From assembly GCA_003022565.1 (NCBI GenBank), contig PXTN01000063.1, positions 1 through 50,422 of the forward strand: 50,422 nucleotides of DNA, given 5' to 3'. The notes beneath the pieces were generated by a model that was not told the origin of the DNA, searched no databases, and saw only the letters and a program-made list of their open reading frames with translations. Position 1 is the stretch's first letter. Each line of letters opens with the position of its first letter. Below are positions 16,583-25,757 of this stretch, piece by piece. A program made the translations under genes and the position numbers. The stretch is from Bacteroidetes bacterium QS_3_64_15 (GTDB lineage Bacteria; Bacteroidota; Rhodothermia; Rhodothermales; Salinibacteraceae).

Positions 16583-18322
16583 GTGTCGTCCGTCTCCGCC
16601 GCCGACCTCCCCGGTCTCGATCCCGCCCCTGACTTCTCGTTTCGCGACGGCCAGCTCGCCTTCCTGATCAAGCTGGCCCAGGCCTATCAGGAGGGCCGCA
16701 CCGATCATCTCGGCGTCTTCGTCCCCGGCTACGGCAAGACGCTGACCGCCCTGGCCTCTTTCGCCGTGGCCCGCGCCATGGGCGTGTGCGACACGCTGGT
16801 GGTGTTCGTCCCCCGCAGCAACCTGCAGGAGCAGTACGCCGACGCCGACGAGATGGCGCGCATGCTGCGCTGGATCGGCGCCCCGCGCCTGCCGTTCTGC
16901 GTGGCGGACTCGGACCGCGTGTTCGTCAAGAATCCGGACATCCCCGTCGTCATTGCCACGTACCAGTACGCCTGTGGGCAGTCCGGCAATAGCGATCTGC
17001 AGCGCTACTGCAGTCAGGGATCGCCCCTCTTCGTGCTCGATGAGATCCATCACCTGCCCGAGGAGGGCACGTGGTCACAGGCCGTGGGACGCCTGCCGTA
17101 CGACTCGCTCATCGGCCTCTCCGGCACGCCCCTCCGCAGCGACGGCCAGCCGCTCTTCGGCGTGCCGCACGACGTGGTGCCGACCAACGACGGCCGCGAG
17201 GAGCTCCACTACCGCGCCCTCCACGAGGTGAGCCTGCGCGACGCCCACGCCGAGGGCCAGATCCTGAAGCGCATCGAGGCGCACGTGATCAACTACACCA
17301 TCACGATGGTGGAAGAAGACACCGGCGAGGAAGTGGAGATCACGCTCGGCGAGCTCAAGAGCGAGATAGGCCGCGACACGGCGCACCTCGACCGCTACTT
17401 TGCCCGCCGCAGCCTGCGCTTCCACGCCGTATACCTCGAGACCCTGCTGGGCCCGGCCGTGGGGCAGTTCCAGAAGAAGCGCGCTGGCCACATCGGATCC
17501 GGAACCGGGCGCAACCACCAAATGCTCGTCACCTGCATGAGCAACCGCCACGCTGCCGACGTGCTCGACTTCATGGAGCGGCGCTACGGCTGGCTCAGCG
17601 CCACGCGTATCGGGCAGGACGTGCCGCGCGACGAGCGGGCGGAGCGCCTGGCGGCCTACCGCAACGGCGAGGTGGACGTGATGGTGCAGGTGGACATGAT
17701 CGGGGAGGGCACCGACATCAAAACCATCAGCGTCATTGCCAAGCTCGACCTCGTGAGTGCCCGGTCCAAGACGCTGCAACAGATCTTTCGGGGCATGCGG
17801 TACTACGACGCGTGGGACGAGGCAGCCAACGTGTGCGACGTGTTCACGTCCGGCGACCTGGGTCTCTCCGAGACGCTCGGCTGGATGACGCGGGAGGTGC
17901 AGGAGGGCCTGCGCCGCCGCACGGACGAAGGCCCCTCGCCCGAGAAGGCGGAGCAGAACGACGAGCGGTCCGAGTGGGCGCTCACGGGGGTCGACGAGGA
18001 AAAGATTGAGACGCACCAGCTGAAATTTGAGGACAACACCCAAAACTCAGATCTGCAGGTGCAGCGCCAACCTTTTGAGGAGCCGGATCCCGACTCGCTC
18101 GACCTCTCGGCCCAGGAGAGGGAGCTGCGCAAAGAGTGCTCGGAGCTCGCCACGCAGGTGGCCCACGCCCTGGAAAATCGCGGCATGGACATTCATATTC
18201 GCGACGTGCACGCGGAGGCCAAGGATCGCTTCCGCAAAGCCCAGTCCGACATGAGCCTGAAGCTGCTGAAGCGCAAGAAGAAGTGGCTCCAGCGGTGCCT
18301 CCGCAGCAAGCGGCTGGTGTAG
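16583..18322 (+). CDS. SF2 DEAD/DEAH-type helicase of unknown role
   Basis: A 579-residue superfamily 2 ATPase. In order: an N-terminal Q-like region (FSFRDGQLAFLIKLAQ); Walker A VPGYGKT near residues 47-53; DEIHH box from about D153; motif III SGTP near 179; then the second RecA domain with MIGEGTDIKTI and arginine-finger motif QQIFRGMRYY from about residue 400. The C-terminal 120 residues are charged and helical, ending in a Lys/Arg-rich segment that may bind nucleic acid. I propose the GTG at 16583 because conserved sequence begins right after it; an ATG at 16382 would add 67 low-quality residues. Proteins of this build occur in restriction, defence and repair. No partner gene is adjacent, so I give no specific role. 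Confidence 0.82.
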   Translation: MSSVSAADLPGLDPAPDFSFRDGQLAFLIKLAQAYQEGRTDHLGVFVPGYGKTLTALASFAVARAMGVCDTLVVFVPRSNLQEQYADADEMARMLRWIGAPRLPFCVADSDRVFVKNPDIPVVIATYQYACGQSGNSDLQRYCSQGSPLFVLDEIHHLPEEGTWSQAVGRLPYDSLIGLSGTPLRSDGQPLFGVPHDVVPTNDGREELHYRALHEVSLRDAHAEGQILKRIEAHVINYTITMVEEDTGEEVEITLGELKSEIGRDTAHLDRYFARRSLRFHAVYLETLLGPAVGQFQKKRAGHIGSGTGRNHQMLVTCMSNRHAADVLDFMERRYGWLSATRIGQDVPRDERAERLAAYRNGEVDVMVQVDMIGEGTDIKTISVIAKLDLVSARSKTLQQIFRGMRYYDAWDEAANVCDVFTSGDLGLSETLGWMTREVQEGLRRRTDEGPSPEKAEQNDERSEWALTGVDEEKIETHQLKFEDNTQNSDLQVQRQPFEEPDPDSLDLSAQERELRKECSELATQVAHALENRGMDIHIRDVHAEAKDRFRKAQSDMSLKLLKRKKKWLQRCLRSKRLV

Positions 18323-18454
18323 CGTCCGGGTTGATTCCGTCGGGGGGAACGAAGATTGGTGAATGCCTTTGCCTGTCAGTGCCGGTGCGTCTGGGCCTGC
18401 GGGGATTGAGGGCGCGCGTTTTGTCACTCCTCATCGTTTCGATTCAGCATCTCC

Positions 18455-19281
18455 ATGATCGAAAAAACAATTCAGGGAGCGAGCGTCCCGGCACTCGGAC
18501 TGGGCACGTGGCAGCTCACAGGCCGAGCGTGCCGGACGGGTGTGGCCCACGCCCTCGATCTCGGCTACCGCCACATCGACACCGCCCAGGTCTACGACAA
18601 TGAGGAAGCGGTGGGGCAGGGACTGCGCGACAGCGGCGTGGCCGGGACGAGGTCTTCCTCACCACCAAGATCTGGCGCTCCAACGTGGCCCCTGCCGACA
18701 TGCGGACCTCCACCGAGGAGAGCCTGCGGCGGCTCGGTGCCGACCGGGTGGACCTGCTGCTCATCCACTGGCCCGTGGAGCGGGTGCCGCTCCGGAAGCA
18801 GCTCGATACGCTCGTTGAACTACAGCGGGAGGGCAAGGCCCGGCACGTGGGCGTGAGCAACTTCCTGCCCGAGCAGATCGACCACGTCGTGGAGCACCTG
18901 CCGGATGACGCGCCCCTCTTCGCTCACCAAGCCGAGTACCATCCCTTTCTCGACCAGTCGCCGCTCCTTGAGCGCGCTCGCACGCACGATCACACATTCA
19001 CCGCCTATAGTCCCCTCGCCCGCGGTCGGGTCGTGGGCCACGAGACGCTCGAAGAGATCGGCGCCCGGCACGGCACGTCCGCCGCGCAGGTCGCTCTGCG
19101 GTGGCTCCTGCAGCAGGAAACGGTGAGCGCCATCCCGAAGGCCGCCTCCGCCGAGCACCGCGCGGCCAACGCCTACGTGTTCGACTTTGAGCTGAACGCG
19201 GAGGAGATGGAAGCGATTTCGAGCCTTCGGGGGAACAAGCGAATCCTCGACCCAGGCTTTGCGCCCGACTGGTCCTACTGA
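18455..19281 (+). pseudogene. Aldo/keto reductase, interrupted by a single-base frameshift
   Basis: An NADPH-dependent aldo/keto reductase of about 275 residues read in two frames. The first part (ATG 18455) runs through GLGTWQL, the catalytic Asp/Tyr motif DTAQVYDNEEA, and GLRDSGVA. The second part continues in another frame as RDEVFLTTKIWRSN with the catalytic Lys, LLLIHWPVE with the His, GVSNFLPEQ and IPKAAS, ending NKRILDPGFAPDWSY. The break is at 18643-18644, where GTGGCC-GGGAC lacks one C relative to the expected GTGGCCCGGGAC. Otherwise all four tetrad residues and the full length are intact. Either the gene has just been lost or the base call is wrong in this GC run. Confidence 0.88.
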
Positions 19282-19432
19282 CGCCTCGGGGCGCCCCCCT
19301 TGACAAAGACGGGTGGTTTGTTCAATCTTAACAGGTGCGGACCGAAGGAAGCGGTCTCATAACTTCCGAGGCCCGAGATCCACGGCCCTCGGTCCAACTT
19401 CGTCCGTGTCGTGCATTGATTCTCTGCCCGCT

Positions 19433-19528
19433 ATGAACCGTCGCGTGATCCGTCAAATCCTGATTGCCTTGGGCGTCTTCGCGGTCATCATCCTCACTTT
19501 TGTGGCCATTGCTCAGCTTGGCGGGTAG
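19433..19528 (+). CDS. Putative 31-residue single-helix membrane protein
   Basis: From the ATG at 19433 the frame encodes a basic start (MNRRVIRQ) followed by one strongly hydrophobic helix (ILIALGVFAVIILTFVAIAQ) and a short GG tail. This is the form of a small bacterial membrane protein. The frame is open upstream to 19313, but that part has no protein-like character. No ribosome binding site is evident. The hydrophobic run is long and clean enough to take seriously, but there is no family evidence. Confidence 0.4.
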   Translation: MNRRVIRQILIALGVFAVIILTFVAIAQLGG

Positions 19529-20036
19529 CTCTGGACCCAGTGCTTTCTCAATTGGTCTCCTTGGGATCAGGAGCGCTTCGAATCCGGCGAAAAGAGCATC
19601 CCGTGGAGGGGAACTTTCGTCCGATCTGTGCAGGAGCCCCATCAATTCGCAACGCGCAGGTGCAATTCATCGCCAGTCCGGCGGCGCAGTTGCCTTTGGG
19701 TCGTTCAGTTCGGTTCATGTCGGTGGTTGCTCGGAGAGTCTTCGGGCAGTCGTGCCGTTCGGGGGAGGGGGCCGTGAGGTCGAACGGCTTCTCCCGGTTC
19801 TCATACGAGAGGCATAGCGAGGCACAAGAGGCGGCCCCACAGGGGTCGGGACACGTTCACGATGCCCTGTGCGCACCGCAGGCGATCCCGAAAGCTTTCG
19901 TGGATCGTCGAGGAGCAATAATGAGCAGATAGGAGCCTGCCCTCGACCGCCGTCGGGGCCGCCGCTGACGCCGCAGTAGCGTCCCGTGAGAAATCCGGGT
20001 TCTCGTCGCACCCTTCCACTGTTGCTCTGCATTGGC
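19529..20036. other. Gap without recognisable gene
   Basis: About 500 bp between the small membrane protein and the metalloprotease. Open frames on both strands here are Ser/Arg-rich and match no family I know. I see no strong hairpin with a T-tract and no repeat array. An upstream GTG at 19986 is in frame with the metalloprotease. Confidence 0.4.
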
Positions 20037-22559
20037 ATGTACACCTTCACGCCCTCCTCGGCGCGATGGATGCGCGGGGGAATCGCTGCCGTTCTCGTTG
20101 GGTTCATCATGGGCTGTGCCGCTTTTGGGGGCGCGTCGGGCAACGGCGAACGGCAGGCCGCTGCCCAGAAGACGCAGGACCAGTCGTCGTCGGATGAGGA
20201 GAACGGTGGACTCAAGCCGGTCGGGGAGGTCATCCCGGACTCGGCCCGCACGGATGAGGGGCTTCTCACGACCCATCGCTTCAAGGACAAGCTCTATTTC
20301 GAGATTCCGGACTCCCTGCTGGGGCGCGAGCTCCTGATGGTATCACGCGTGTCGAAGGCCCAGGCAGAGCTGGCCTATGGCGGAGAGAAAGCTAACACGC
20401 AGGTGCTGCGCTGGCAGCGGCGCGGGGACGAGTTGCTTCTCCGTGTGGTGAGCCATGAGAAGACGGCCAACCCACAGGATCCCGTCTACCAGGCGGTGAA
20501 GAACTCCAGCTTCGAGCCGATTCTGAAGTCGTTTGCCGTCGAGGCTCTCAACGAAGACTCGACCGGGATCGTCTTTGAGGCCACGGACCTCTATACCAGC
20601 GATGTGTCGTCGCTCGGCCTGCCGCAGGAGGCCCGCGAGGAGTACCAGGTGCGTCGGCTCGACGAAGACCGGACGTACCTCGATGGGGTGGAGAGCTTTC
20701 CGCAAAACACGGACGTGGAGGTGATCCTGACCTACCAGGCCGAAAATCCTCCCTCCAGCGAGTCGAGCAGCACCATCAGCGTGGCGATGAACCACTCCCT
20801 GGTGCAACTGCCAACCGCTCCGATGACGCCGCGCCTGTGCGACCAGCGGGTGGGCTACTTCGGCGTGGAGCGGACTGACTACAGCTCGGGGACGCAGCAG
20901 GCCGCGGAGGAGTGCGTCATTACGCGCTGGCGCCTGGAGCCTGCGGACCCGGAGGCGTACCGAAACGGTGAGCTCGTGGAGCCGAAGGATCCGATCGAGT
21001 ACTACGTGGACCCGGCCACACCGGAAAAGTGGAAGCCGTACGTGCGAAAGGGCATCGAGGACTGGCAGGAGGCCTTCCGCGCCGCGGGCTTCAAAAACGC
21101 CATCGTGGCGAAAGACTCGTCCGACGTGGAGGAGACGTTCGATGCGGACGACGTTCGCTATTCCACCGTTCGGTGGTTCGCTTCCGAGATCCCAAACGCC
21201 TATGGCCCGCACGTGCACGACCCACGCTCCGGGGAGATCCTGGAGAGTGACATCGGCATGTACCACAACGTCCTGAGCCTGCTCCGCAATTGGTACTTCG
21301 TGCAGACGGCGGCGGTCAATCCGGAGGCCCGCGGGCGCAACTTCGACCCCGAGGTGATGGGCACGCTGCTCCGGTTCGTAGTGGCCCACGAGGTGGGGCA
21401 CACGCTCGGGCTGCCCCACAACTGGGGCGCCAGCCACGCGGTGCCGGTCGACTCCCTGCGGTCCCCATCCTACACTGCCAGTCACGGCACCGCGCCCTCC
21501 ATTATGGACTACGCGCGGTTCAACTACGTGGCACAGCCGGGGGACGGCGTCGAGTCGTTCACGCCGGACATCGGGACCTACGACCGCTGGTCGATCCAGT
21601 GGGGCTACCGGGCGATGCCGGACGTGGACGGGGCCGAGCAGCAGGCTCAGCGGCTCGACGACATGATTCTGGAGCGCGCAGGCGACCCACATTACTTCTA
21701 CGGACGGCAGACCTTCCGGCCGGTCGACCCGCGTTCGCAGAGCGAGGACCTCGGTCGCAACGTCGTGGCGGCGGGCAGCCTGGGCGTGGAGAACCTGAAG
21801 CGCATCGTGCCGAACCTCGTGGAATGGACGCGCGAGGATGGCGCGAATTACGATGAGCTGGAGGAGCTTTACGGATCAGTCGTGAACCAGTGGGGTCGCT
21901 ACCTGGGCCATGCGGCCCGGCACGTGGGCGGCGTCTACGAGACCTACAAGACGTACGATCAGGACGGACCGGTGTACGAGTCGGTGTCTGCCGATGAGCA
22001 GCGCGAAGCCCTTCGCTTTCTCATCCGGCAGGCCTTTCAGCCGCCCGAGTGGCTCGTGGAGGCCGACGTGCTGCGCCGCTTCGAGGCATCCGGCGCGCTG
22101 GAGCGGGTGCGGGAGGCGCAGGTGAACGTGGTGAACATGCTTCTTCGCCCGCAGCGCATGGCCCGCCTGCTCGAGGCGGAGACCATGGCCGACGGCGAGC
22201 CCTACTCGCTCGGGGCGATGCTCGGGGATCTCCGCAGCGGCCTCTGGAGCGAACTGGACGAGGGAGGTGAGATTGGCCCCTACCGCCGCAACCTGCAGCG
22301 CGGCTACCTGGAGCGCATGAGCCATCTGCTCTCTGAAGAGGCCCAGCCCGACGATCTGCCGGACGGGTACGAAGACCACATCATCGACACCCCGGTCAAC
22401 GTGCGACAGTCGGACATTCGGGCCTACGTGCGGAGCGAGCTCAACACGCTACGCGAAGACGTAGAGCAGGGCCTGCGGCGCACCTCGGACGACGCCACAC
22501 GGAGGCATTTGGAGGACGTGCTCGTGCGCGTCGACGACATTTTGGAGACAGACGAGTGA
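20037..22559 (+). CDS. Zinc-dependent metalloprotease (DUF5117/DUF4953 family), exported
   Basis: A large exported metalloprotease of 840 residues. The N-terminus carries a hydrophobic signal with a lipobox-like end (GGIAAVLVGFIMGC), so it is probably a lipoprotein. I use the ATG at 20037; an ATG at 20070 (MRGGIAAV) and a GTG at 19986 are in frame. A DUF5118/DUF5117 region follows (FYFEIPDSLLGRELLMVSRV-type sequence, then ITRWRLEP). The catalytic zinc site is HEVGHTLGLPHNW in the middle, with the downstream Met-turn-like SIMDYARFNYVAQPGD. The C-terminal third is helical. The family is common in Bacteroidota and Proteobacteria, with unknown natural substrates. Composition is acidic. The gene is convergent with the DUF971 gene downstream. 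Confidence 0.9.
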   Translation: MYTFTPSSARWMRGGIAAVLVGFIMGCAAFGGASGNGERQAAAQKTQDQSSSDEENGGLKPVGEVIPDSARTDEGLLTTHRFKDKLYFEIPDSLLGRELLMVSRVSKAQAELAYGGEKANTQVLRWQRRGDELLLRVVSHEKTANPQDPVYQAVKNSSFEPILKSFAVEALNEDSTGIVFEATDLYTSDVSSLGLPQEAREEYQVRRLDEDRTYLDGVESFPQNTDVEVILTYQAENPPSSESSSTISVAMNHSLVQLPTAPMTPRLCDQRVGYFGVERTDYSSGTQQAAEECVITRWRLEPADPEAYRNGELVEPKDPIEYYVDPATPEKWKPYVRKGIEDWQEAFRAAGFKNAIVAKDSSDVEETFDADDVRYSTVRWFASEIPNAYGPHVHDPRSGEILESDIGMYHNVLSLLRNWYFVQTAAVNPEARGRNFDPEVMGTLLRFVVAHEVGHTLGLPHNWGASHAVPVDSLRSPSYTASHGTAPSIMDYARFNYVAQPGDGVESFTPDIGTYDRWSIQWGYRAMPDVDGAEQQAQRLDDMILERAGDPHYFYGRQTFRPVDPRSQSEDLGRNVVAAGSLGVENLKRIVPNLVEWTREDGANYDELEELYGSVVNQWGRYLGHAARHVGGVYETYKTYDQDGPVYESVSADEQREALRFLIRQAFQPPEWLVEADVLRRFEASGALERVREAQVNVVNMLLRPQRMARLLEAETMADGEPYSLGAMLGDLRSGLWSELDEGGEIGPYRRNLQRGYLERMSHLLSEEAQPDDLPDGYEDHIIDTPVNVRQSDIRAYVRSELNTLREDVEQGLRRTSDDATRRHLEDVLVRVDDILETDE

Positions 22560-22605
22560 TGCGCGAGGAATAATACGGGACGTGTGAGCGTTCGTCTCCC
22601 AAAAA

Positions 22606-22640
22606 TCACGCATCACGTTTCACTTCTCACGTTTCGGTTG
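22606..22640. repeat. Short-period array TCACG-YYTCACG
   Basis: ATCACGCATCACGTTTCAC followed by TTCTCACGTTTCGG: units of 7-9 nt with core CACG or TTTCAC. It overlaps the last codons of the minus-strand DUF971 gene. The same words recur at 50358-50422, at the other end of the window. Confidence 0.65.
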
Positions 22641-22940
22641 CAGGCGCCGCAGACGGTCCCAGCGAAAGATGCCCGCGTTGTGCCCGTCGTCCCACGTGAT
22701 GCGGATGCCAAGGCTCCCCGCGGGCTCAATGTCGAGGTCCGTCCATCGCCGGTCCGGGGACGCATCGGCGGCATCGGGCGGCGCGACCTGCTCAACGGCC
22801 TTGCCCCCGCAGTTGGCGCACGGGCAGGCGGCCCGGAGCCGATCCAGCGGAAAGACCGACGAATGTCCATCGGCCCACGTCACGGTGAGGGTCTGGGCGT
22901 CGGTGTCGACCTCAATACGGGTGGGATTGGGAACGCTCAT
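22620..22940 (-). CDS. DUF971 (GBBH-like N-terminal domain) protein
   Basis: A 106-residue protein with the DUF971 fold, the domain also found at the N-terminus of gamma-butyrobetaine hydroxylase. Visible: TLTVTWADGHSSVFPLDRLR, then a Cys-rich motif CPCANCGG that probably binds zinc or iron-sulphur, and the second half GIRITWDDGHNAGIFRWDRLR. Stand-alone DUF971 genes often sit beside the Mrp/ApbC iron-sulphur ATPase gene and may work in iron-sulphur handling; no such partner is here. The ATG at 22940 is chosen because MSVPNPTRIEVD begins the domain; the open frame upstream is not protein-like. The C-terminus overlaps a repeat array. Confidence 0.88.
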   Translation of the reverse strand: MSVPNPTRIEVDTDAQTLTVTWADGHSSVFPLDRLRAACPCANCGGKAVEQVAPPDAADASPDRRWTDLDIEPAGSLGIRITWDDGHNAGIFRWDRLRRLQPKREK

Positions 22941-22984
22941 GAGGCATCCGCAGCAGCACAGGAAAGACCGGGAAGGGGCCACAT

Positions 22985-23016
22985 AAAAAAACGCCGGACC
23001 CCTTACGGGATCCGGC
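22985..23016 (-). terminator. Rho-independent terminator of the sigma factor gene
   Basis: On the minus strand a 10-bp stem (GCCGGATCCC/GGGGTCCGGC, one G-U pair in RNA, loop GTAA) is followed by seven T residues. It lies 51 bp after the stop codon of the ECF sigma gene and before the DUF971 gene, separating the two transcripts. Confidence 0.85.
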
Positions 23017-23067
23017 GGGAGGCAATGGAGTGTCAAGGCCCAAATGCGCTCGGAACCGGCGGCGGTG

Positions 23068-23733
23068 TCATTCTTCATCCTGAAATGGATACACGTCCTC
23101 GAGCAGCGCCTGCAGCTTGGTGCGGCCACGGTTGATGCGGCTCTTGACGGTGCCCATGGGCAGGCCCGTGATCTCCGCAATCTCGTCGTACGCGAGCTGC
23201 TGGATGTCGCGCAGGACCACGACCTCGCGGAAGGCCGGCGGAATCTCGTTCATGGCCTCCTGAATGTAGTGATCTTGGATCGTGCTCTCCGCATGCTTGT
23301 CGGGAGAGAAGGACTCGTCCGGAATCTCCATCTCATACTCCTCGTTGTCCCGGTTCACGGACTGGATCGACTGCATCCGCCGCCGTTTCCGCTTCCGGTA
23401 TTCGGAGCGCGCCAGGTTCCCGGCAATGGTGTAGAGCCACGTTGAAAACTTCGCGATGCGCCGGTAGGAATGGCGGTTCCGGTGTACCCGCAGGAACGTT
23501 TCCTGGAGCAGGTCCTCGCACCGCTTCTTATCACCCAGGAAGCGGTAGAGGTACTGCATCAGGCGATCGGAGTACCGTTCCACGAGAATGTTGAACGCCT
23601 CCACGGTCCCGGCCTGAAACTGCGACATCAGGTCCTCGTCGCTCATCTCCTGCAGGGCCTCGTGCTGATTGAAGGCGCTGCTATCCTTCGAGGTTGTTTT
23701 TTTGGTGACAACTTCCGCTTTGTCCTTCGCCAT
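23068..23733 (-). CDS. ECF-type RNA polymerase sigma factor
   Basis: A 221-residue sigma-70 family factor with regions 2 and 4 only. A 30-residue Lys/Ser-rich N-terminus precedes region 2 (LMSQFQAGTVEAFNILVERY; CEDLLQETFLRVHRN; FSTWLYTIAGNLARSEYRKRK). An acidic linker (DNEEYEMEIPDESFSPDK) joins it to region 4 with helix-turn-helix YDEIAEITGLPMGTVKSRIN, which reads the -35 element. No anti-sigma gene is adjacent, which is unusual for the ECF group, although some RpoE-like factors in Bacteroidota are encoded alone. The gene has its own terminator downstream and a long AT-rich upstream region. Confidence 0.95.
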   Translation of the reverse strand: MAKDKAEVVTKKTTSKDSSAFNQHEALQEMSDEDLMSQFQAGTVEAFNILVERYSDRLMQYLYRFLGDKKRCEDLLQETFLRVHRNRHSYRRIAKFSTWLYTIAGNLARSEYRKRKRRRMQSIQSVNRDNEEYEMEIPDESFSPDKHAESTIQDHYIQEAMNEIPPAFREVVVLRDIQQLAYDEIAEITGLPMGTVKSRINRGRTKLQALLEDVYPFQDEE

Positions 23734-24121
23734 ATACGCGTAGAAGGAATCTGTGCTGGGGTGCCGAACGTAGAGAGTGCGGCGTTTCTAGAACACAATA
23801 TTAGAAGGAATTCGCTAAGTCGCAAGCGGAAAATGCTACAAATTAGCTACCTCGCTGCATGTTCCTAAACGCATAACAGTGGAGGATTATTACAGTACAA
23901 ACTGCGGGCCAAAGGGGGGCTTTTTGAAAAGCGATCTCCAAGATTGTGTGAAGGGTCTGCGAGTTCCGCCATAACGGCAGAGAGGGTCCAGAACGCAGGC
24001 TTCTCACCCGACGATTCGTCGGACTGCTGGAAACCTCGGGTGGCGATTTTCCGCTCTGTTCTGCTACTTGTGGTAGCGTCCCGCGTATTTTTCTCAACAC
24101 ATACGTTCCCCGTCCACGATC
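23734..24121. other. AT-rich divergent promoter region
   Basis: 388 bp between the sigma gene (minus) and the asparaginase gene (plus). The half next to the sigma gene is the least GC-rich stretch of this area (TTCTAGAACACAATATTAG, CTACAAATTAGCTA, AATTCGCTAAG) and is likely to hold its promoter. I cannot place -35/-10 or -33/-7 elements with confidence. No gene is visible. Confidence 0.5.
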
Positions 24122-25153
24122 ATGTACGCCTTCCCCCTCCGGCTCCACGGTATTTTGCTTTTCGCAGGAGCAGCTCTTGGCTGGGCGTGTCTGCCCGGTA
24201 CGGCGCTCGGGCAAGACGCGCCGTCCTCCGAGACGGCCCTCGTGATTCACGGCGGGGCCGGCTCGATCAGCCCCGACGAGATGAGTGATGACCATGAACA
24301 GGCGTACCGATCCTCGCTCCGGGCGGCCCTGCAGGACGGAAACGAGGTGCTTCAAAATGGCGGCAGCGCGCTCGATGCCGTGCAGGCAGCCATCACGACG
24401 ATGGAAAGCGACACGCTGTTCAATGCGGCACGGGGGGCGGTGCTCACGAGTGAGAACACCGCCGAGCTCGATGCTGCCATCATGGACGGGAAGACGCGCA
24501 ACGCCGGGGCGCTCACAGGCGTGCGGACCGTGAAGCACCCCATCCGCCTGGCCCGGACCATCATGGAGGAGTCCTACCACGTGATGTTTGCGCAGGACGG
24601 GGCCGAGGCGTTCGCTGAGCAGCAGGGGCTCGACCTGGTCGAGAACGACTACTTCATTACGGCGTCCCGTCGCTCGGGGGACGCGCCGGGCTCGGCCGAC
24701 CCGCCCGCATCGGCGGCGGAGGGCGAGAAGTTCGGCACCGTCGGCGCCGTCGCCCTCGATGACGAGGGCAATCTGGCGGCGGGCACCTCCACCGGGGGCA
24801 TTTCGGACAAGGAGTTTGGGCGTGTGGGCGACTCCCCGATCATTGGGGCGGGCACGTACGCCCACAACGCGTCGTGTGCCGTCTCGGCGACGGGGCAGGG
24901 AGAGTTCTTTATCCGCGGCGCAGCGGCCCACAGCGTCGCGTCGCGCGTCCGATTCGGAGGGGCGTCCCTCGACGAGGCTGCACAGGCGACGATCGACGAG
25001 ATTGAAGCCCTGGGCGGGATCGGGGGCGTCATTACGCTCGACCGCGACGGCAATATGGCCACGCCCTTCAGCACGCAGGGGATGTTTCGGGCCCACGTCG
25101 ACACTGAGGGCGACACGTCGGTTCGGATCTTCGACCAAGGAAGTGGGGAGTAG
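24122..25153 (+). CDS. Isoaspartyl peptidase / type-2 L-asparaginase, exported
   Basis: N-terminal-nucleophile hydrolase of 343 residues that cleaves isoaspartyl dipeptides and L-asparagine after autocatalytic splitting into two subunits. It starts with a signal peptide (LHGILLFAGAALGWACLP, cleavage near ALGQ), so it acts outside the cytoplasm. The alpha part has ALVIHGGAGSI and GGSALDAVQAAITTMESD. The autocleavage site and nucleophilic Thr lie in FGTVGAVALD (Thr after Gly). The beta part includes AAGTSTGGISDKEFGRVGDSPIIGAGTYA, the substrate-binding region. All expected catalytic elements are present. Single gene with a long leader, divergent from the sigma factor. Confidence 0.93.
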   Translation: MYAFPLRLHGILLFAGAALGWACLPGTALGQDAPSSETALVIHGGAGSISPDEMSDDHEQAYRSSLRAALQDGNEVLQNGGSALDAVQAAITTMESDTLFNAARGAVLTSENTAELDAAIMDGKTRNAGALTGVRTVKHPIRLARTIMEESYHVMFAQDGAEAFAEQQGLDLVENDYFITASRRSGDAPGSADPPASAAEGEKFGTVGAVALDDEGNLAAGTSTGGISDKEFGRVGDSPIIGAGTYAHNASCAVSATGQGEFFIRGAAAHSVASRVRFGGASLDEAAQATIDEIEALGGIGGVITLDRDGNMATPFSTQGMFRAHVDTEGDTSVRIFDQGSGE

Positions 25154-25414
25154 CCCCTCAGGGCCGGACTCGGCAAGACGGGAACACTGTCGGGACCCCA
25201 CTCTCTTCGGCAGCCCCTGACGTAGAGCCGAGCGCGTGGGACAAGGTCCTCGGCGGTGTGGTCGTTTGCGGCGAACGTCCGTCCTTCTATTCTAGACGGA
25301 TCCTCGCGGAACGAAAACCGGCGCTTGCCTCCAAGCGGAGCCCTCACCCTCGCATAACTCGACGGGTTCAGGGCAGACCAGGGAGCCGCGGACGACGTCT
25401 CCGTGAGGATTCGA

Positions 25415-25573
25415 TTATGCCTTGCCTCCTCCCTCCCGGTATCGGGACGGGGACATTTCAAACTCCTTCCGGAACGAGCGGGAGAAGTAGGACGGGCTGT
25501 TGAACCCGACCGCGAAGGCCACCGCCCCGATTGGGGCGTCCTCCCGCTCCCGAAAGGGAGTGCAGACCGGGGG
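25415..25573 (-). pseudogene. Remnant of an AraC-family regulator (last helix-turn-helix only)
   Basis: Minus-strand frame ending at the TAA at 25415 reads IGAVAFAVGFNSPSYFSRSF then RKEFEMSPSRYREGGGKA. This is the second helix-turn-helix and C-terminus of an AraC-type transcription factor: the pattern GF-x-S-x-SYFSR-x-F and SPSRYR is diagnostic. Upstream the frame carries about 14 unrelated residues and then a stop (TGA at 25574-25576), and I find no first HTH or sensory domain. The rest of the gene has been deleted. It lies in the 600-bp gap between the asparaginase and phosphorylase genes; the remainder of that gap shows nothing recognisable. Confidence 0.8.
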
Positions 25574-25757
25574 TCACCGGATTTTCACGCCAGGCACTTG
25601 GCAAACCCATTTCGGTCCGCGACCCTTGTAACGATGATTGATGGACCATAGGAAAACGCTTCTTGCACCCCGAACGGGTCGTGGTTCGGAAAGAGCCTGC
25701 GCCTTTCCCGGCTCTTCATCAATCCTCCGCTTCTCTTTTCCAACGTTTTTCGACGGA

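Noticed and set aside
19540-19932. 130-codon plus-strand frame before the metalloprotease
   Set aside because: Ser/Arg-rich with no domain or ribosome binding site; probably random.
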